Positions 1-9,263 are shown, numbered from the stretch's first letter. The stretch: 64,000 bases of DNA from Saccharopolyspora rosea (GCF_025643595.1 NZ_CP102826.1:1302001-1366000), one strand, 5' to 3'. Program-made: numbers and translations. Notes: generated by a model not told the origin, from the sequence alone.

Positions 1-2
1 GC

Positions 3-2171
3 GCCGTCGACGGCTCGACCACCACCGCCGACGGCTTCAAGGCCATCGGGTTGTCCGCGGACGACATGGCCGCCAAGATCGCGCGCGGAGGGCCGGAAGC
101 CACCGCCGCACTCAACCTCGTCATGGACCGTCTGCGCGCGATGAAAGACCCGGTGGCCCAATCGCAAGCCGCTGTTGCCCTGTTCGGCACCCAGGCCGAA
201 GACCTGGGCTCCGCGCTGTACGCCCTCGACCCGTCCAAGGCCGTCGGCGCGCTCGGCGACATCGGCGGCGCGGCCGACGCGATGGGCGCCACGCTGCGCG
301 ACAACGCGCAAACCCGACTCACCGAGTTCGGCCGCAGCTTGCAAACCGGGATCATCGACTTCCTCGGCGGCAAGGTCATCCCCGCGTTCCAGGGCTTCGT
401 CGGCTGGATCCAGGACAACTCGGGCTGGCTGGCGCCGCTGGTGATCGGCCTCGGGTCCTTCGCCGCCACCATGGCGCTCGTCAACGGTGCGATGACGCTG
501 TGGGCTGCGCGCACCGCGATCGTGACCGGGGCGCAGTGGGCGCTGAACGCCGCCATGAGCGCCAACCCCCTCGGCTTGGTCATCGCCGCGGTGGTCGCCC
601 TGGGAGCCGTCCTGGTCTACGCCTGGAACAACAGCGAGACGTTCCGCAACATCGTCGTGGGCGCGTGGAACGGGATCGCTGCCGCTGCGCAGTGGGCCTG
701 GTCCAACGTGCTGAAACCCGTGGTCGATGCACTGGCCGCGGCGGCGACCTGGCTGTGGTTCACCGTGCTCTCACCGGTGTTCGGCTGGCTGGAGGCCGGG
801 TGGAGGCTGGCGGTGACCGGCATGAAGTGGGCCTACGACAACGTCCTGGCGCCCGTCTGGCGTGCGGTGCAGGCCGCCGCCCAGTGGTTGTGGTTCACCG
901 TGCTGAAGCCCGTGTTCGACGGCATCGGCGCTGGTTGGCGACTCGTGTTGGATGGCATGGGCTGGGCCTACGAGCACGTGTTGCGGCCGGTGTTCGACGC
1001 GGCGTCGCGGGCGGTCGACGCGGTGGGGCAGACGTTCGACCGGACCGCCAGCTGGATCCGCGACGCCTGGGACAAGATCAAGGAATACGCCCGAGCCCCC
1101 ATCCAGTTCGTCGTCGACGTCGTCTACAACAACGGCATCCGCAAGGTCTGGAACGGCATTGCCGGAGTGTTCGGGCTCGGCAAGCTCGACGAGGTCCGCC
1201 TTTCCGGTGGCGGCGTGCTCCCCGGCTACGCGCCAGGCCGCGACACTGTGCCCGCGATGCTCTTCCCGGGTGAGGCGGTGCTGACCCCCGAGGCCACGCG
1301 ATTCCTGGGGCCGGCGAACATCCTGGCGCTGAACCGGCAGCTGTCCGGCCGGCCACCGGGAGCGGTCCCCGCCGGTGGAGGCCGTGCGCACTTCGCCGGA
1401 GGCGGCATCGTCGACGGGCTCGCCGCCGCAGTGAGTTGGATCCCCGGGATCGGGGGCGCCGTCCGCGTGCTGCGCGACTTGTTCAACGGCGGCGGACTCG
1501 GTGCGGGCATGTGGCGCGACCTGGTAACCGCGATCCCGCGCAAGGCGATCGAGGCGATCAGCTCGTGGTTCACCTCGCCCAGTGGCTACGGGCAGACACC
1601 GGTCGCCAATGTCGGCGCGGGGGTCCAGCGGTGGACCCCGGTCGTGTTGCAGGCGCTCGCGATGCTCGGGCAACCGGCCTCGTTGCTGGCGACGACGCTG
1701 CGGCGTATGCAGCAGGAGTCCGGCGGCAACCCGCACGCGATCAACCTGTGGGACAGCAACGCCAAGCACGGAACGCCGAGCATCGGTCTCATGCAGGTGA
1801 TCGGGCCGACGTTCGCCCGCTACCGCGACCCGCGGGCGGCGAACAGCATCTACGACCCGCTCGCGAACATCCTGGCGTCGATGCGCTATGCCCTTGCCCG
1901 GTACGGGTCGCTGCCCGTCGCGTACAACCGTCCCGGCGGCTACGACTCCGGCGGATACCTGCCGCCAGGGGGGTCGCTTGTCTACAACCACACCGGCAAG
2001 CCCGAGCCGGTGTTCACCGCCGAGCAGTGGGACACGCTGCGCCGTTATCTGCCCACCGAGGGCGGCGGGCGGCCGATCGAGATCCACGTGCACCCGCGCG
2101 CGGACCAGTCCGAAACGTCGATCGCCACCGCGGTGCGCCGAGAACTGGCCCTCAACCTGAGGACGAGGTGA
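3..2171 (+). CDS. Phage tail tape measure protein with lytic transglycosylase domain (5' partial)
   Basis: The frame is already open at base 3 and no start is visible, so only the last ~722 residues are in view. The first ~100 residues (ADDMAAKIARGG, AQSQAAVALFGTQAEDLG) are typical of TP901-type tape measure proteins, which set tail length and span the tail lumen. A hydrophobic, Trp-rich part follows with imperfect repeats of the type WLWFTVL-P-VF. Near the C-terminus is a transglycosylase SLT-like domain: QQESGGNP with the likely catalytic Glu, then GLMQVI and AYNRPGGY, which would open peptidoglycan during DNA entry. It is first in a run of tail genes on the same strand. Family call is firm; the lytic activity is inferred from motifs. 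Confidence 0.9.
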   Translation, partial: AVDGSTTTADGFKAIGLSADDMAAKIARGGPEATAALNLVMDRLRAMKDPVAQSQAAVALFGTQAEDLGSALYALDPSKAVGALGDIGGAADAMGATLRDNAQTRLTEFGRSLQTGIIDFLGGKVIPAFQGFVGWIQDNSGWLAPLVIGLGSFAATMALVNGAMTLWAARTAIVTGAQWALNAAMSANPLGLVIAAVVALGAVLVYAWNNSETFRNIVVGAWNGIAAAAQWAWSNVLKPVVDALAAAATWLWFTVLSPVFGWLEAGWRLAVTGMKWAYDNVLAPVWRAVQAAAQWLWFTVLKPVFDGIGAGWRLVLDGMGWAYEHVLRPVFDAASRAVDAVGQTFDRTASWIRDAWDKIKEYARAPIQFVVDVVYNNGIRKVWNGIAGVFGLGKLDEVRLSGGGVLPGYAPGRDTVPAMLFPGEAVLTPEATRFLGPANILALNRQLSGRPPGAVPAGGGRAHFAGGGIVDGLAAAVSWIPGIGGAVRVLRDLFNGGGLGAGMWRDLVTAIPRKAIEAISSWFTSPSGYGQTPVANVGAGVQRWTPVVLQALAMLGQPASLLATTLRRMQQESGGNPHAINLWDSNAKHGTPSIGLMQVIGPTFARYRDPRAANSIYDPLANILASMRYALARYGSLPVAYNRPGGYDSGGYLPPGGSLVYNHTGKPEPVFTAEQWDTLRRYLPTEGGGRPIEIHVHPRADQSETSIATAVRRELALNLRTR

Positions 2172-2177
2172 ACCGAC

Positions 2178-3098
2178 GTGGTGCTGGGACGGATGCTCAA
2201 CCAGGAGTTCCCGCAACCGGTGACGTGGTCGATCGATGGCCTGGTGCTCGGCGACGTCGACGCCGAAGGCCGCGAGTGGCTGGTCACCGGCGACACCGGG
2301 TGGTTCGACGGGCCCGCGCCGCGGACCGAGCGCACCGCGCGCAGCGGTGACGGCTCGTTTCGCGGCCGGGCCCACCGCGACGAGCGGATCATCACTCTGG
2401 AAGGCGTGTGCGCGTGCCCGTCGGTCGAGTCACGGCGGGCCGCGCAACGTCTGATCACCGGTCTGTGCGCCGACGGCGGGAGGATCTACGAACTCCTCGG
2501 CAACGAGGCCGGGCACCGCCTGGTCGCCGATGTCGAGCTGGACGCCGCACCGAGCGCAGCGCCGATCAGCGACACCGTGTTCCGCTGGTCCATCCAGCTC
2601 GCGGCACCCGATCCGCGGCTGTACACGCCGTGGGAATCCACCTCCACCCGCATGCCACTTCCCGGCAGTGGAGGAGTGGACGCCACATCTCCGGGCGTGA
2701 ACGCCGATGCACCCGGAGTCGACGCGGGAGACCCCGCCAACACCGGAGTCGCCCGCGTCTACAACGGCGGCAACGCCCCCACAAGCCCGCTGCTGACCAT
2801 CCGAGGCCCGGTGACGCGCCCCATGGTGCGCGCCGTCGACTCCGGCACCACCTTGTCCTACTCCGGCGCCCTCGGCCCCGGAGACTTCCTGGTCATCAAC
2901 ACCGGGGCATTCACCGCCCAGGGACACCCCGGATACCAACCGCTGCTCGGCGGCACCGCCAACCGCCGCTCGCTGCTGACCCGCGACGGTCCGTGGCCCG
3001 AAGTCCCGCCCGGTGGAACCGAGGGGTTCGCGCTCGCAGGCGATGCCCTCGAACCCGATGCGCTGCTCATCGTCGAGCACCGCCAAGCCTGGTACTGA
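2178..3098 (+). CDS. Phage tail protein (distal tail/Siphovirus tail component type)
   Basis: A 306-residue protein that starts with GTG six bases after the tape measure stop. The gene directly after the tape measure in siphophages usually encodes the distal tail protein, and the composition fits: beta-rich, no signal peptide or membrane segment, N-terminal half with WSIDG and LEGVCACPS, and a C-terminal jelly-roll-like part with repeated Thr/Gly segments. It would sit at the tail tip joining tube and baseplate. Function is assigned mainly from position and general character rather than from a catalytic motif. Confidence 0.7.
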   Translation: MVLGRMLNQEFPQPVTWSIDGLVLGDVDAEGREWLVTGDTGWFDGPAPRTERTARSGDGSFRGRAHRDERIITLEGVCACPSVESRRAAQRLITGLCADGGRIYELLGNEAGHRLVADVELDAAPSAAPISDTVFRWSIQLAAPDPRLYTPWESTSTRMPLPGSGGVDATSPGVNADAPGVDAGDPANTGVARVYNGGNAPTSPLLTIRGPVTRPMVRAVDSGTTLSYSGALGPGDFLVINTGAFTAQGHPGYQPLLGGTANRRSLLTRDGPWPEVPPGGTEGFALAGDALEPDALLIVEHRQAWY

Positions 3099-3111
3099 AG
3101 GAGATTCCTCG

Positions 3112-4254
3112 ATGCCCGCTGTCCTCGAAGGACTGTCGCCGTGGTTCGTCAACAAGCGACTCGACCCCCGCGACATGCGCGCCGGGCTCGCCGCGGCGTT
3201 CGCCGGTGGCTACGACACGGCTCCCGGCAACCTCACCCGCGAGGGCGGCGTGCTCCCGGGCGGTGGCGGCTCCAACGGCCAACTCGGCGTCGTGCCGCTC
3301 GACCAGCCAGCCATGGGCGTCCGCGTGATCGCCGGACAGTGCGTGATCCCCGTGGCGGGGGAGCTCGGCTACGTCGGAACGCTGCCGGTCACCGGAACGC
3401 TCGACATCGCCCCGGCAGACCAGACCAATCCGCGCATCGACCTGCTGGTGGCCCGGATCGTCGACTCAGCCGAGGACACCGGCGACCGGACGTTCACCGT
3501 CGAAGTCGTGCAGGGCGTCGCCTCGGCGACTCCGTCCGAACCGTCGCTGTCCGGGTTGCAGTGCATCGTGCTCGCGGCGGTGCGCGTCAACGCCGCGACG
3601 ACCTCGATCACTGCCGCGAACATCACCGACCGCCGCCTGTTCACCCGAGCTCCCGGCGGAATCCGGCTGTCCTACAACGACTCGGGACGCCCCGGCGGTG
3701 GCGCCGGCGACTTCCGCTACGACCTCAACGAGCGGGAGTTGTCGGTGTGGACCGGCAGCGAATGGTCCGTCGCAGCCTCCGCTGCGGGCTGGAAGTCCTG
3801 GAACGCCGTGCTCAAGGCCGAGTCGGACAACTCCACGGTCAACCTCGGCACGGGCGGCAGCGTGAACGCCAAGTACCAGCTCATCGGCAAGATGCTCACG
3901 ATCCGCATGCTGTTCCGGTGGGGCAGCAGCGGCTACTACGCCGCCCCGGGCAACGTCTACACCGAGCTGCCCCCGGGCCTGGTGAACGGCGCCGTGCACC
4001 AGAAGATCTCCTGTTCGCTGTGGGTGCCCGGCGGCCCGCCGAACAACCGCGGCGATTACGTCGGCCAAGCCCTGGTGTGGGAGAACTCCCGCAAGATCTC
4101 GCCGATGTTCCCCTCGTCCCCGTCGGACTGCCGCCAGAACTACTACCGCATCGCCGCCACGGCCAGCTCCCCCGGAACCGGCGTCCCCTACATCCCCGGC
4201 GGCTACCCCGAGGGCGGCAACGTCGCGATCTGGGGCGTGATCGAACTCCCGTAG
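3112..4254 (+). CDS. Phage minor tail / baseplate protein
   Basis: 380 residues. The ATG at 3112 is chosen over longer in-frame options because AAGGAG lies 8-13 bases upstream and the longer versions run into the preceding tail gene. Gly-rich and beta-rich, with an N-terminal part (LEGLSPWFVNKRLDPRDMRA) common in actinophage minor tail proteins and a C-terminal part reminiscent of receptor-binding or fibre domains (WTGSEWSV). Its place between the distal tail protein and a Gp37-like protein supports a tail-tip role. I recognise no enzymatic motif. Confidence 0.65.
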   Translation: MPAVLEGLSPWFVNKRLDPRDMRAGLAAAFAGGYDTAPGNLTREGGVLPGGGGSNGQLGVVPLDQPAMGVRVIAGQCVIPVAGELGYVGTLPVTGTLDIAPADQTNPRIDLLVARIVDSAEDTGDRTFTVEVVQGVASATPSEPSLSGLQCIVLAAVRVNAATTSITAANITDRRLFTRAPGGIRLSYNDSGRPGGGAGDFRYDLNERELSVWTGSEWSVAASAAGWKSWNAVLKAESDNSTVNLGTGGSVNAKYQLIGKMLTIRMLFRWGSSGYYAAPGNVYTELPPGLVNGAVHQKISCSLWVPGGPPNNRGDYVGQALVWENSRKISPMFPSSPSDCRQNYYRIAATASSPGTGVPYIPGGYPEGGNVAIWGVIELP

Positions 4255-4263
4255 GAGGTGGCG

Positions 4264-5418
4264 GTGGCCGACTACCGGCAGCGCGACAACGCACCCCGCT
4301 TCACAGTCCTCGTCTTCCACACGCGCACCGGGAACGTGCTCGCCGAACTGGACTACTCAGCGCTGAGCTTCGACGAGAAGCTGAACGGCGGCGGCAGCGC
4401 GAGCATCACGTGCCCGCTGGATGCCGCCACCGGCCGCGACACCTGGGACGACCGCTCATCGGCGTACGTGCTGCGCGGCATCATGTCCGGCCCGTGGCGA
4501 TTCTCGATCGCGGTCGTGTGGGGATCGACCGTCGCCTGGGCCGGACCGCTGGTCTCGCCGGTCCCGTCGCTGACCGGGGTGGAGCTGAAGTGCTCGACGC
4601 TGTGGGCGCTGCTCGGACGGCGACGCCTGATGACCTACGCCGCAGTCGACCCGGCCTCACCGAAAGCCGACGTGTCGTTCAGCGGCCGGTCGTTGGCGGG
4701 CATCGCCCAGGGCATCATCGAGCACGCCACCGCCGAGTACGGCCGTGAACTGCCGCTGGACTACCTGCCGATCACCGTCACCGGTGACCACGAGCGCACC
4801 TACCACGGCTACGACTACAAGCCCGTCGACGAGGCGCTGCGGCAGTTGTCCGAGGTCATCGACGGCCCCGACATCGATTTCCGCCCGGTGCTGGTGCGCA
4901 CTGGTGCCGGGGAACGAGTCCGGTGGCAGGTACGGATCGGCGAACCGGAGTTGGGCGACCCGGACGCGCCGCTGGTGTGGGACCAGGGCGCCGGACTGGT
5001 CGACATGGAATTCGACCTCGACGGCTCCCGGATGTGCTCATACGTCGCGGTGCCCGGCGACGGCCAGGAGAACGCCAAGGTGTTCGGCACCGCGTTCACC
5101 AACGAACTCGTCGATGCCGGATGGCCAGCCCTCGAAGACGTCAACAGCAACCACTCGTCATCGACCAACAATGCCGACCTCGACGCCTACGCCGCGGCGC
5201 ACCTCGCCGCCTACAAGCGGCCGCTCGTGGCGCGCACAGCCACGATCGACCCCGGTGTGTACCCGGGCCTGGATGTGTGGCGGCTCGGTGACTGGGGCGA
5301 ATTCCACCTGTACGACAACCCGTTCGTCGACGGTCCGCAGCGAGCCCGCATCACCGGATCGTCCTATTCGGACGGACGGATCAAGCTCGAACTCACCGGC
5401 GCCCCCGCGGAGGTGTGA
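4264..5418 (+). CDS. Siphovirus Gp37-like tail protein
   Basis: 384 residues. GTG at 4264 is preferred because AGGAGG sits at 4253-4258 with five bases of spacing; a GTG at 4258 would overlap that site. The N-terminus (FTVLVFHTRTGNVLAELDY) followed by SITCPLDA resembles the ReqiPepy6 Gp37-like family of actinophage tail-tip proteins. Acidic, no membrane segment. It ends at 5418 and the next start overlaps closely, so the tail genes are translated as one tight operon. Family name is from recognition of sequence style; confidence is moderate. Confidence 0.7.
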   Translation: MADYRQRDNAPRFTVLVFHTRTGNVLAELDYSALSFDEKLNGGGSASITCPLDAATGRDTWDDRSSAYVLRGIMSGPWRFSIAVVWGSTVAWAGPLVSPVPSLTGVELKCSTLWALLGRRRLMTYAAVDPASPKADVSFSGRSLAGIAQGIIEHATAEYGRELPLDYLPITVTGDHERTYHGYDYKPVDEALRQLSEVIDGPDIDFRPVLVRTGAGERVRWQVRIGEPELGDPDAPLVWDQGAGLVDMEFDLDGSRMCSYVAVPGDGQENAKVFGTAFTNELVDAGWPALEDVNSNHSSSTNNADLDAYAAAHLAAYKRPLVARTATIDPGVYPGLDVWRLGDWGEFHLYDNPFVDGPQRARITGSSYSDGRIKLELTGAPAEV

Positions 5419-5419
5419 C

Positions 5420-5962
5420 GTGCCGCTGATTCCCCGCCCCGGCGGCGACCCGCTCGACGAAATCCGCGCCTTGCAGCAGCGCGTCGCCGAGCTCGAACGC
5501 CGCTCCAACACCCAGCTCATCACCAAGGACGCCACCGGTTCCACGCTCGTTGCCCCCGACAAGCTCACCGGCCGCGGACTCGCCCGCCCGTACATCCCCA
5601 CGCCGATGATCCCAACCGACGTGCCGAGCTGGCCCGGCACGCAGCAGGCCGACTTCACCTCGAAGTGGGTGCAGTCGATCTACCACCAGCACCCGAAGAT
5701 CACGCTCGTCGTCTACGCGGCGGTCGACACTGCCGGCACCGTCGGCGAGATCCGGGTGGCCATCGGCGGCGCCGCGTTCTCCGACGCTGCCGCCGTGTCG
5801 GCCGTCGGCAACACGATCTACCAGGCGGGCGCGTTCCTGTTCGGACCCGGCTTGTGGCCCGGCAACCACATGGCACCGGTCACGGTCGAGATCCAGGCGC
5901 GCCGAACGGTCGGCACCGGGTGGGTACGGCTCTGGCCCGCAGTCTGGGGAGTGGAGGCGTGA
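5420..5962 (+). CDS. Phage tail-associated hypothetical protein
   Basis: 180 residues from GTG 5420. The N-terminus has a short coiled-coil heptad region (DEIRALQQRVAELERRSN), as in trimeric tail fibre or baseplate proteins; the rest is small and beta-rich, ending LWPAVWGVEA. It lies between the Gp37-like gene and a Pro-rich small protein and its stop overlaps the next ATG (TGATG). A trimeric tail-tip accessory role is an inference from the coiled coil and position. Confidence 0.6.
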   Translation: MPLIPRPGGDPLDEIRALQQRVAELERRSNTQLITKDATGSTLVAPDKLTGRGLARPYIPTPMIPTDVPSWPGTQQADFTSKWVQSIYHQHPKITLVVYAAVDTAGTVGEIRVAIGGAAFSDAAAVSAVGNTIYQAGAFLFGPGLWPGNHMAPVTVEIQARRTVGTGWVRLWPAVWGVEA

Positions 5963-6240
5963 TGGCCACCGAAGTAGCGCTGCTCGCCGTCTCGGCGCTC
6001 GGTTGGTTCGGCGGGCTCCCGGTTCCGCCCGGAGTGGGGGAGAACACCGGATGGGCGCCACCGGCTTCCTGGGACACCGAAGCCGGTGGACTGGTCGACG
6101 AGAACGGAAACCCCGTCGTGCCGACCGACCCCGAACCGCCGACGTACCCACCCAGCGAAACCGTGCCGCCCGCGGGCGAGGAACCGCCTCCGGATGCGCC
6201 GTCCGCGGAGGTGCCCACCGAACCCGGCTCGGGCTCCTGA
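5962..6240 (+). CDS. Small Pro/Glu-rich phage protein
   Basis: 92 residues. The ATG overlaps the previous stop as TGATG, showing translational coupling. The C-terminal half is disordered and rich in Pro, Glu and Thr (PPTYPPSETVPP). Such short Pro-rich proteins are frequent at the end of actinophage tail operons; the function is unknown. Confidence 0.55.
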   Translation: MATEVALLAVSALGWFGGLPVPPGVGENTGWAPPASWDTEAGGLVDENGNPVVPTDPEPPTYPPSETVPPAGEEPPPDAPSAEVPTEPGSGS

Positions 6241-6288
6241 TTCCTTGCCGCTCACCGTCTCCGCCCTCGTTCACGAGTTGGTAGGCCC

Positions 6289-6609
6289 ATGCCTGAAACT
6301 TCCGCCGACGTGGCTCTGCGGTATGTCCGCGACGAGTTGTCGACCCTGCGCGGCGCCATGCACGACGAGTTGTCCGCGATCCGCTCCGACCTGTCCGACC
6401 TCGCCGGTGAAATGCGCGCCCACATGGCCGAACACGGCCCCCGCGTCGCGGTGCTCGAACACCGCGTCGCCGAGGCCGAACGCACCCTCGCCGCCGTGCA
6501 AGACCAGCGCTCCAGTGACCGCGCCCAGCGGTGGGGCGTGTGGATGACCGTCTTGGCCGCCTTTCTAGCAGCCACGGTTCCGACCGTCCTTCGACTCCTC
6601 GGGAGCTGA
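6289..6609 (+). CDS. Small coiled-coil protein with C-terminal membrane anchor, lysis module
   Basis: 106 residues. Residues ~8-70 form a charged amphipathic coiled coil (RDELSTLRGAMHDELSAIRS) and residues ~83-103 are one hydrophobic helix (WMTVLAAFLAATVPTVLRLL). This layout, directly before the endolysin, is typical of holin-accessory or XhlA-like small phage proteins. No Shine-Dalgarno match of good quality is seen upstream. Function is inferred from architecture and position. Confidence 0.6.
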   Translation: MPETSADVALRYVRDELSTLRGAMHDELSAIRSDLSDLAGEMRAHMAEHGPRVAVLEHRVAEAERTLAAVQDQRSSDRAQRWGVWMTVLAAFLAATVPTVLRLLGS

Positions 6610-6613
6610 ATCC

Positions 6614-7603
6614 ATGCCCCTACCGCTGGTATGGCTGGCTGACGTCCTCCGCGGCGCCGGACTCGCCGTCGTCGAAATCCCCGGATGGCGCACCCGCACG
6701 GCCCCCGGAGCCCTGCCCCGCCCGGTCGGCGTGCTCGAACACCACACCGCCACCCCAACCTCGCCTGCTCGTCCGGCGCCGACGGTGGACCTGTGCATCC
6801 GCGGACGGCCGGACCTCGACGGGCCGCTGTGCCACGCCGTGATCGGCTACGACGGCACCGTGCACCTCATCGCCGCCGGACGCGCCAACCACGCCGGGAA
6901 AGCCCGGGCGTCCGGCCCGAACCCCGCGGGTGACGGCAACGTGCTCTACGTCGGGTTCGAGTGGGACTACCAAGGCGTCGACCAAGGCCCCAGCCCGCAG
7001 CAGTACACCGCCGCCGTCCGCGCGACCAGAGCGGTGCTCGACCACCTCGGCCGCCCCGCCACCGCGGCGCGCGGCCACCGCGAAACCTCCGTGACCGGCA
7101 AGATCGACCCCGGCCACGTGGATCTCGACCAGTTCCGGCGCGACGTCGCCGCCTCGGCCACCGCGCCCGCTCCCGGAGGACTCGAAACCATGGCCTTCAC
7201 CGACACCTTCACCGACTGGGCCCACAACCGGCAGACCGTCGAATCCTGGATGAACAACGTCGACCGCCGCATCGCCGAGCTGCACGCCGCGGTGCTCGGT
7301 CTCCAGCGCTCCCGCATCCCCGGCGACCGCAACACCACCAATGCCGCCAACCTCTGGTTCGACGCCGGAAACTGGACCAACCAGGCCCTCGGCCACATCG
7401 TCGCGATCCGCGCCGCCCTCGCCCACCAGCAGGGCACCGACCCCACCGCCGTCGCCGACGCCTTGCGCCCGGTACTCGCCGACGTCATCGGCCCGGTCAT
7501 CCGCGACGCCGTCACCGACGCCCTCGGCGCCGACAACGACCACCAGGCCGACGCCATCGTCGACCGCATCGCCACCTGCCTGGCCGGACAGGGGGCTGCT
7601 TGA
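6614..7603 (+). CDS. Endolysin, N-acetylmuramoyl-L-alanine amidase (Amidase_2)
   Basis: 329 residues. The first ~185 residues are an Amidase_2/PGRP fold: LEHHTATP supplies the first Zn-binding His, RANHAGKA a second motif, and GHRETSVTGKIDPGHVD the third His with the conserved K-x-DPG. The enzyme would cut the amide bond between MurNAc and the stem peptide at lysis. The last ~140 residues have no catalytic motif and probably bind the cell wall. It is followed with one-base overlap by the holin gene, giving a standard lysis cassette. Confidence 0.88.
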   Translation: MPLPLVWLADVLRGAGLAVVEIPGWRTRTAPGALPRPVGVLEHHTATPTSPARPAPTVDLCIRGRPDLDGPLCHAVIGYDGTVHLIAAGRANHAGKARASGPNPAGDGNVLYVGFEWDYQGVDQGPSPQQYTAAVRATRAVLDHLGRPATAARGHRETSVTGKIDPGHVDLDQFRRDVAASATAPAPGGLETMAFTDTFTDWAHNRQTVESWMNNVDRRIAELHAAVLGLQRSRIPGDRNTTNAANLWFDAGNWTNQALGHIVAIRAALAHQQGTDPTAVADALRPVLADVIGPVIRDAVTDALGADNDHQADAIVDRIATCLAGQGAA

Positions 7604-7863
7604 TGTCCGACCAGTTCACCGCGTGGCTACGCACCACCGTCCCCGCCGCCTGGTCCGCGCTGGTGGCCTGGCTGGCCACGCTCGGCGCCCCGGACTGGAT
7701 GACCGGTCCGCTCGGCGACGCCGGGAACATCGTCATCGTGCCGATCGTGCTCGGCGCCGTCTACGCGCTGCTGCGCTGGGCCGAACCCCGCATGCCCGCC
7801 TGGCTGACCCGCATCCTGCTCGGCAGCACCACTCCGCCCGTCTACGCACGATCCGAGAAGTAG
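7603..7863 (+). CDS. Holin-like small membrane protein
   Basis: 86 residues whose ATG overlaps the endolysin stop (TTGATG context). It has a central hydrophobic segment (NIVIVPIVLGAVYALLRW) and a weaker N-terminal one (AAWSALVAWLATLG), and a charged C-terminus. Size, position and topology fit a holin that would permeabilise the membrane for the amidase. A diverged piece of a second holin of this family is found at 40484-40621, evidence that a related prophage once sat there. Confidence 0.75.
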   Translation: MSDQFTAWLRTTVPAAWSALVAWLATLGAPDWMTGPLGDAGNIVIVPIVLGAVYALLRWAEPRMPAWLTRILLGSTTPPVYARSEK

Positions 7864-7866
7864 CAG

Positions 7867-7896
7867 CAGTGCCGCGCCCACCCGGACGCGGCACTG
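7867..7896 (+). terminator. Terminator-like hairpin after the lysis cassette
   Basis: A perfect 10-bp stem (CAGTGCCGCG / CGCGGCACTG) with a 10-base loop begins four bases after the holin stop. There is no T-run, as usual in high-GC actinobacteria. It lies between the rightward lysis genes and a leftward small gene and may stop both. Confidence 0.7.
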
Positions 7897-7906
7897 CCAG
7901 CCTCGA

Positions 7907-8110
7907 CTACCGAAGCGCCAGCAGATCGAGCGCCAATGCGACCAGCCCGGCCACACTCACAGAACCCGCCGCCCACGCGAGGTTGCACCGGAAGTGCCGA
8001 ACAGCCTCCTCGCGACGGCGCCGGCTCGAACTCATCAGTGCTCGCGCCCCAGGAGCCGCGACGAGATACACGGCTGACAGAACCCATCCGACCAGCACAA
8101 ACGTGGCCAT
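7907..8110 (-). CDS. Small two-helix membrane protein, unknown
   Basis: 67 residues from ATG 8110, with GGAAGG six bases upstream. Two hydrophobic helices (FVLVGWVLSAVYLVAA and WAAGSVSVAGLVALALDLLAL) flank a basic loop with SSSRRRRE. It runs against the prophage lysis genes. I do not recognise the family; a phage-encoded membrane or exclusion function is possible but unproven. Confidence 0.5.
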   Translation of the reverse strand: MATFVLVGWVLSAVYLVAAPGARALMSSSRRRREEAVRHFRCNLAWAAGSVSVAGLVALALDLLALR

Positions 8111-8232
8111 CTCCACCCTTCCGTCGTTACTACATGTGACCGGAAGGGGAGGAACGATTACGGAACGATACGCATAAGTGCCCCACGCCGAAGGTTCCCT
8201 GCCACCAATCATGCCAGGCGAGAACCACGCCA

Positions 8233-8261
8233 TGATCTCGGGTGGAGACAGGGAGATCATT
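8233..8261. repeat. Inverted repeat in intergenic region
   Basis: ATGATCTC and GAGATCAT form 8-bp arms around a 13-base centre between the leftward membrane gene and a rightward small gene. It could be an operator or a weak hairpin. The remainder of 8111-8397 shows no gene. Confidence 0.4.
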
Positions 8262-8397
8262 CACCTGACCTGAAAACGCCCCGCGTCGCAACGGGTGCAG
8301 AAGCGACGCAGGGCGCTGAGAGCTGTTCCGGGCACTTCCCCTACCCGGACCAACCAGCTGCGTGCGTTCGGAGCACGCATGACCCATAATAGAACTC

Positions 8398-8727
8398 GTG
8401 TTCGATCAGGTCCACCCGGAGCCGCACTGGAAGCGCGGCGACGACCGCCGGTTCCAGCCGCCCCGGCCGGTGTGGGTGGACCTGGCCCGCCTCTACCCCC
8501 GCCCGGACGAAGTCCGCCCGTTCCCCGAAGGCTGGGACGTGCAGGCCATCGTTCCCGGAGAGCAGACCGCGTGGTTGCGGACCACGACCGGCCACTGGGT
8601 CGCCGAAGTCCGCTACTCGGTACGCCGCGGCGACGACAGCGAAGGCGTACGGCACACCGGATGGCTCCCCGCCGACGCAGTGCGCCTCCGACGTGACGCC
8701 CCCGCCCCTAGAGACCACAAATTGTGA
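8398..8727 (+). CDS. Hypothetical protein at the prophage edge
   Basis: 109 residues from GTG 8398. No ribosome-binding site is visible, but CATAAT lies about seven bases before the GTG, which is the layout of a leaderless actinobacterial transcript. The sequence is basic and Trp-rich (WVDLARLYPRPDEVRPFPEGW) with no membrane segment. Function unknown. A hairpin follows directly. Confidence 0.5.
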   Translation: MFDQVHPEPHWKRGDDRRFQPPRPVWVDLARLYPRPDEVRPFPEGWDVQAIVPGEQTAWLRTTTGHWVAEVRYSVRRGDDSEGVRHTGWLPADAVRLRRDAPAPRDHKL

Positions 8728-8730
8728 CGT

Positions 8731-8752
8731 GCCCCGCTCCCGGCTGCGGGGC
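8731..8752 (+). terminator. Terminator-like hairpin
   Basis: GCCCCGC / GCGGGGC form a 7-bp stem with an 8-base loop four bases after the stop of the preceding small gene. No T-run. Confidence 0.55.
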
Positions 8753-8954
8753 CCTCGGTGTTTTCAGCCGTCGAGCAGGGCGGCTGTGCACCTAGCGGCG
8801 GGGCGAACTCTAGGAAGAACTGCCCGGACTGGGCTGGGCAACCGTCTCGGTGTGGCCGGTGTCGGGGTCGTTCTCGCCGGGAGTGACGACCTGGTGGAAC
8901 CACTCGGACGTTGCAGGTCGGCGACGGGCAAGGGCTAGGGCGCGTGTACCGGCT

Positions 8955-9263
8955 TTACGCGCCCGCATGGAGCGCAATCGCATCAGCGATTGCGAGCAGG
9001 AGCAACACCGAGAAGATCCACAACGCGGCACGAGCCGAACGGTGCTCACTCGCCGCGACCGCGCTGAAACCGATGGCCCCAGCTATCCCGAAAGCGACCG
9101 CGCCGAAGGTGGCAAACCCCGCTTCCACGGTGATCTCGCTGGCGAACAGCAGGGCTGAGGCAGTCAGCGGGACGATGACAAGCCAGATCAGGATGCCGAG
9201 CGACAGGATGATCCACCCGGCAACAGTCGCCCCGGTGGCTGGCTTGTTGCTATCGATCTTCAT
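8955..9263 (-). CDS. Small three-helix membrane protein in ESX-type operon
   Basis: 102 residues with three hydrophobic helices (WIILSLGILIWLVIVPLTA, an Ala/Gly-rich middle helix, LWIFSVLLLLAIADAIAL). It is the last gene of a leftward operon with a DUF1023-type hydrolase and two ESX-like proteins, three bases after the hydrolase gene. In such cassettes the terminal membrane gene often acts as an immunity or anchoring partner; this is inference. Confidence 0.6.
   Translation of the reverse strand: MKIDSNKPATGATVAGWIILSLGILIWLVIVPLTASALLFASEITVEAGFATFGAVAFGIAGAIGFSAVAASEHRSARAALWIFSVLLLLAIADAIALHAGA

Noticed and set aside
771-2375. 534-codon frame opposite the tape measure gene
   Set aside because: Antisense frame of high-GC coding DNA; Arg/Pro/His-rich and without motifs. 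The same applies to 45621-47678, 48406-50325, 51059-52657 and 53874-55727 on the minus strand.
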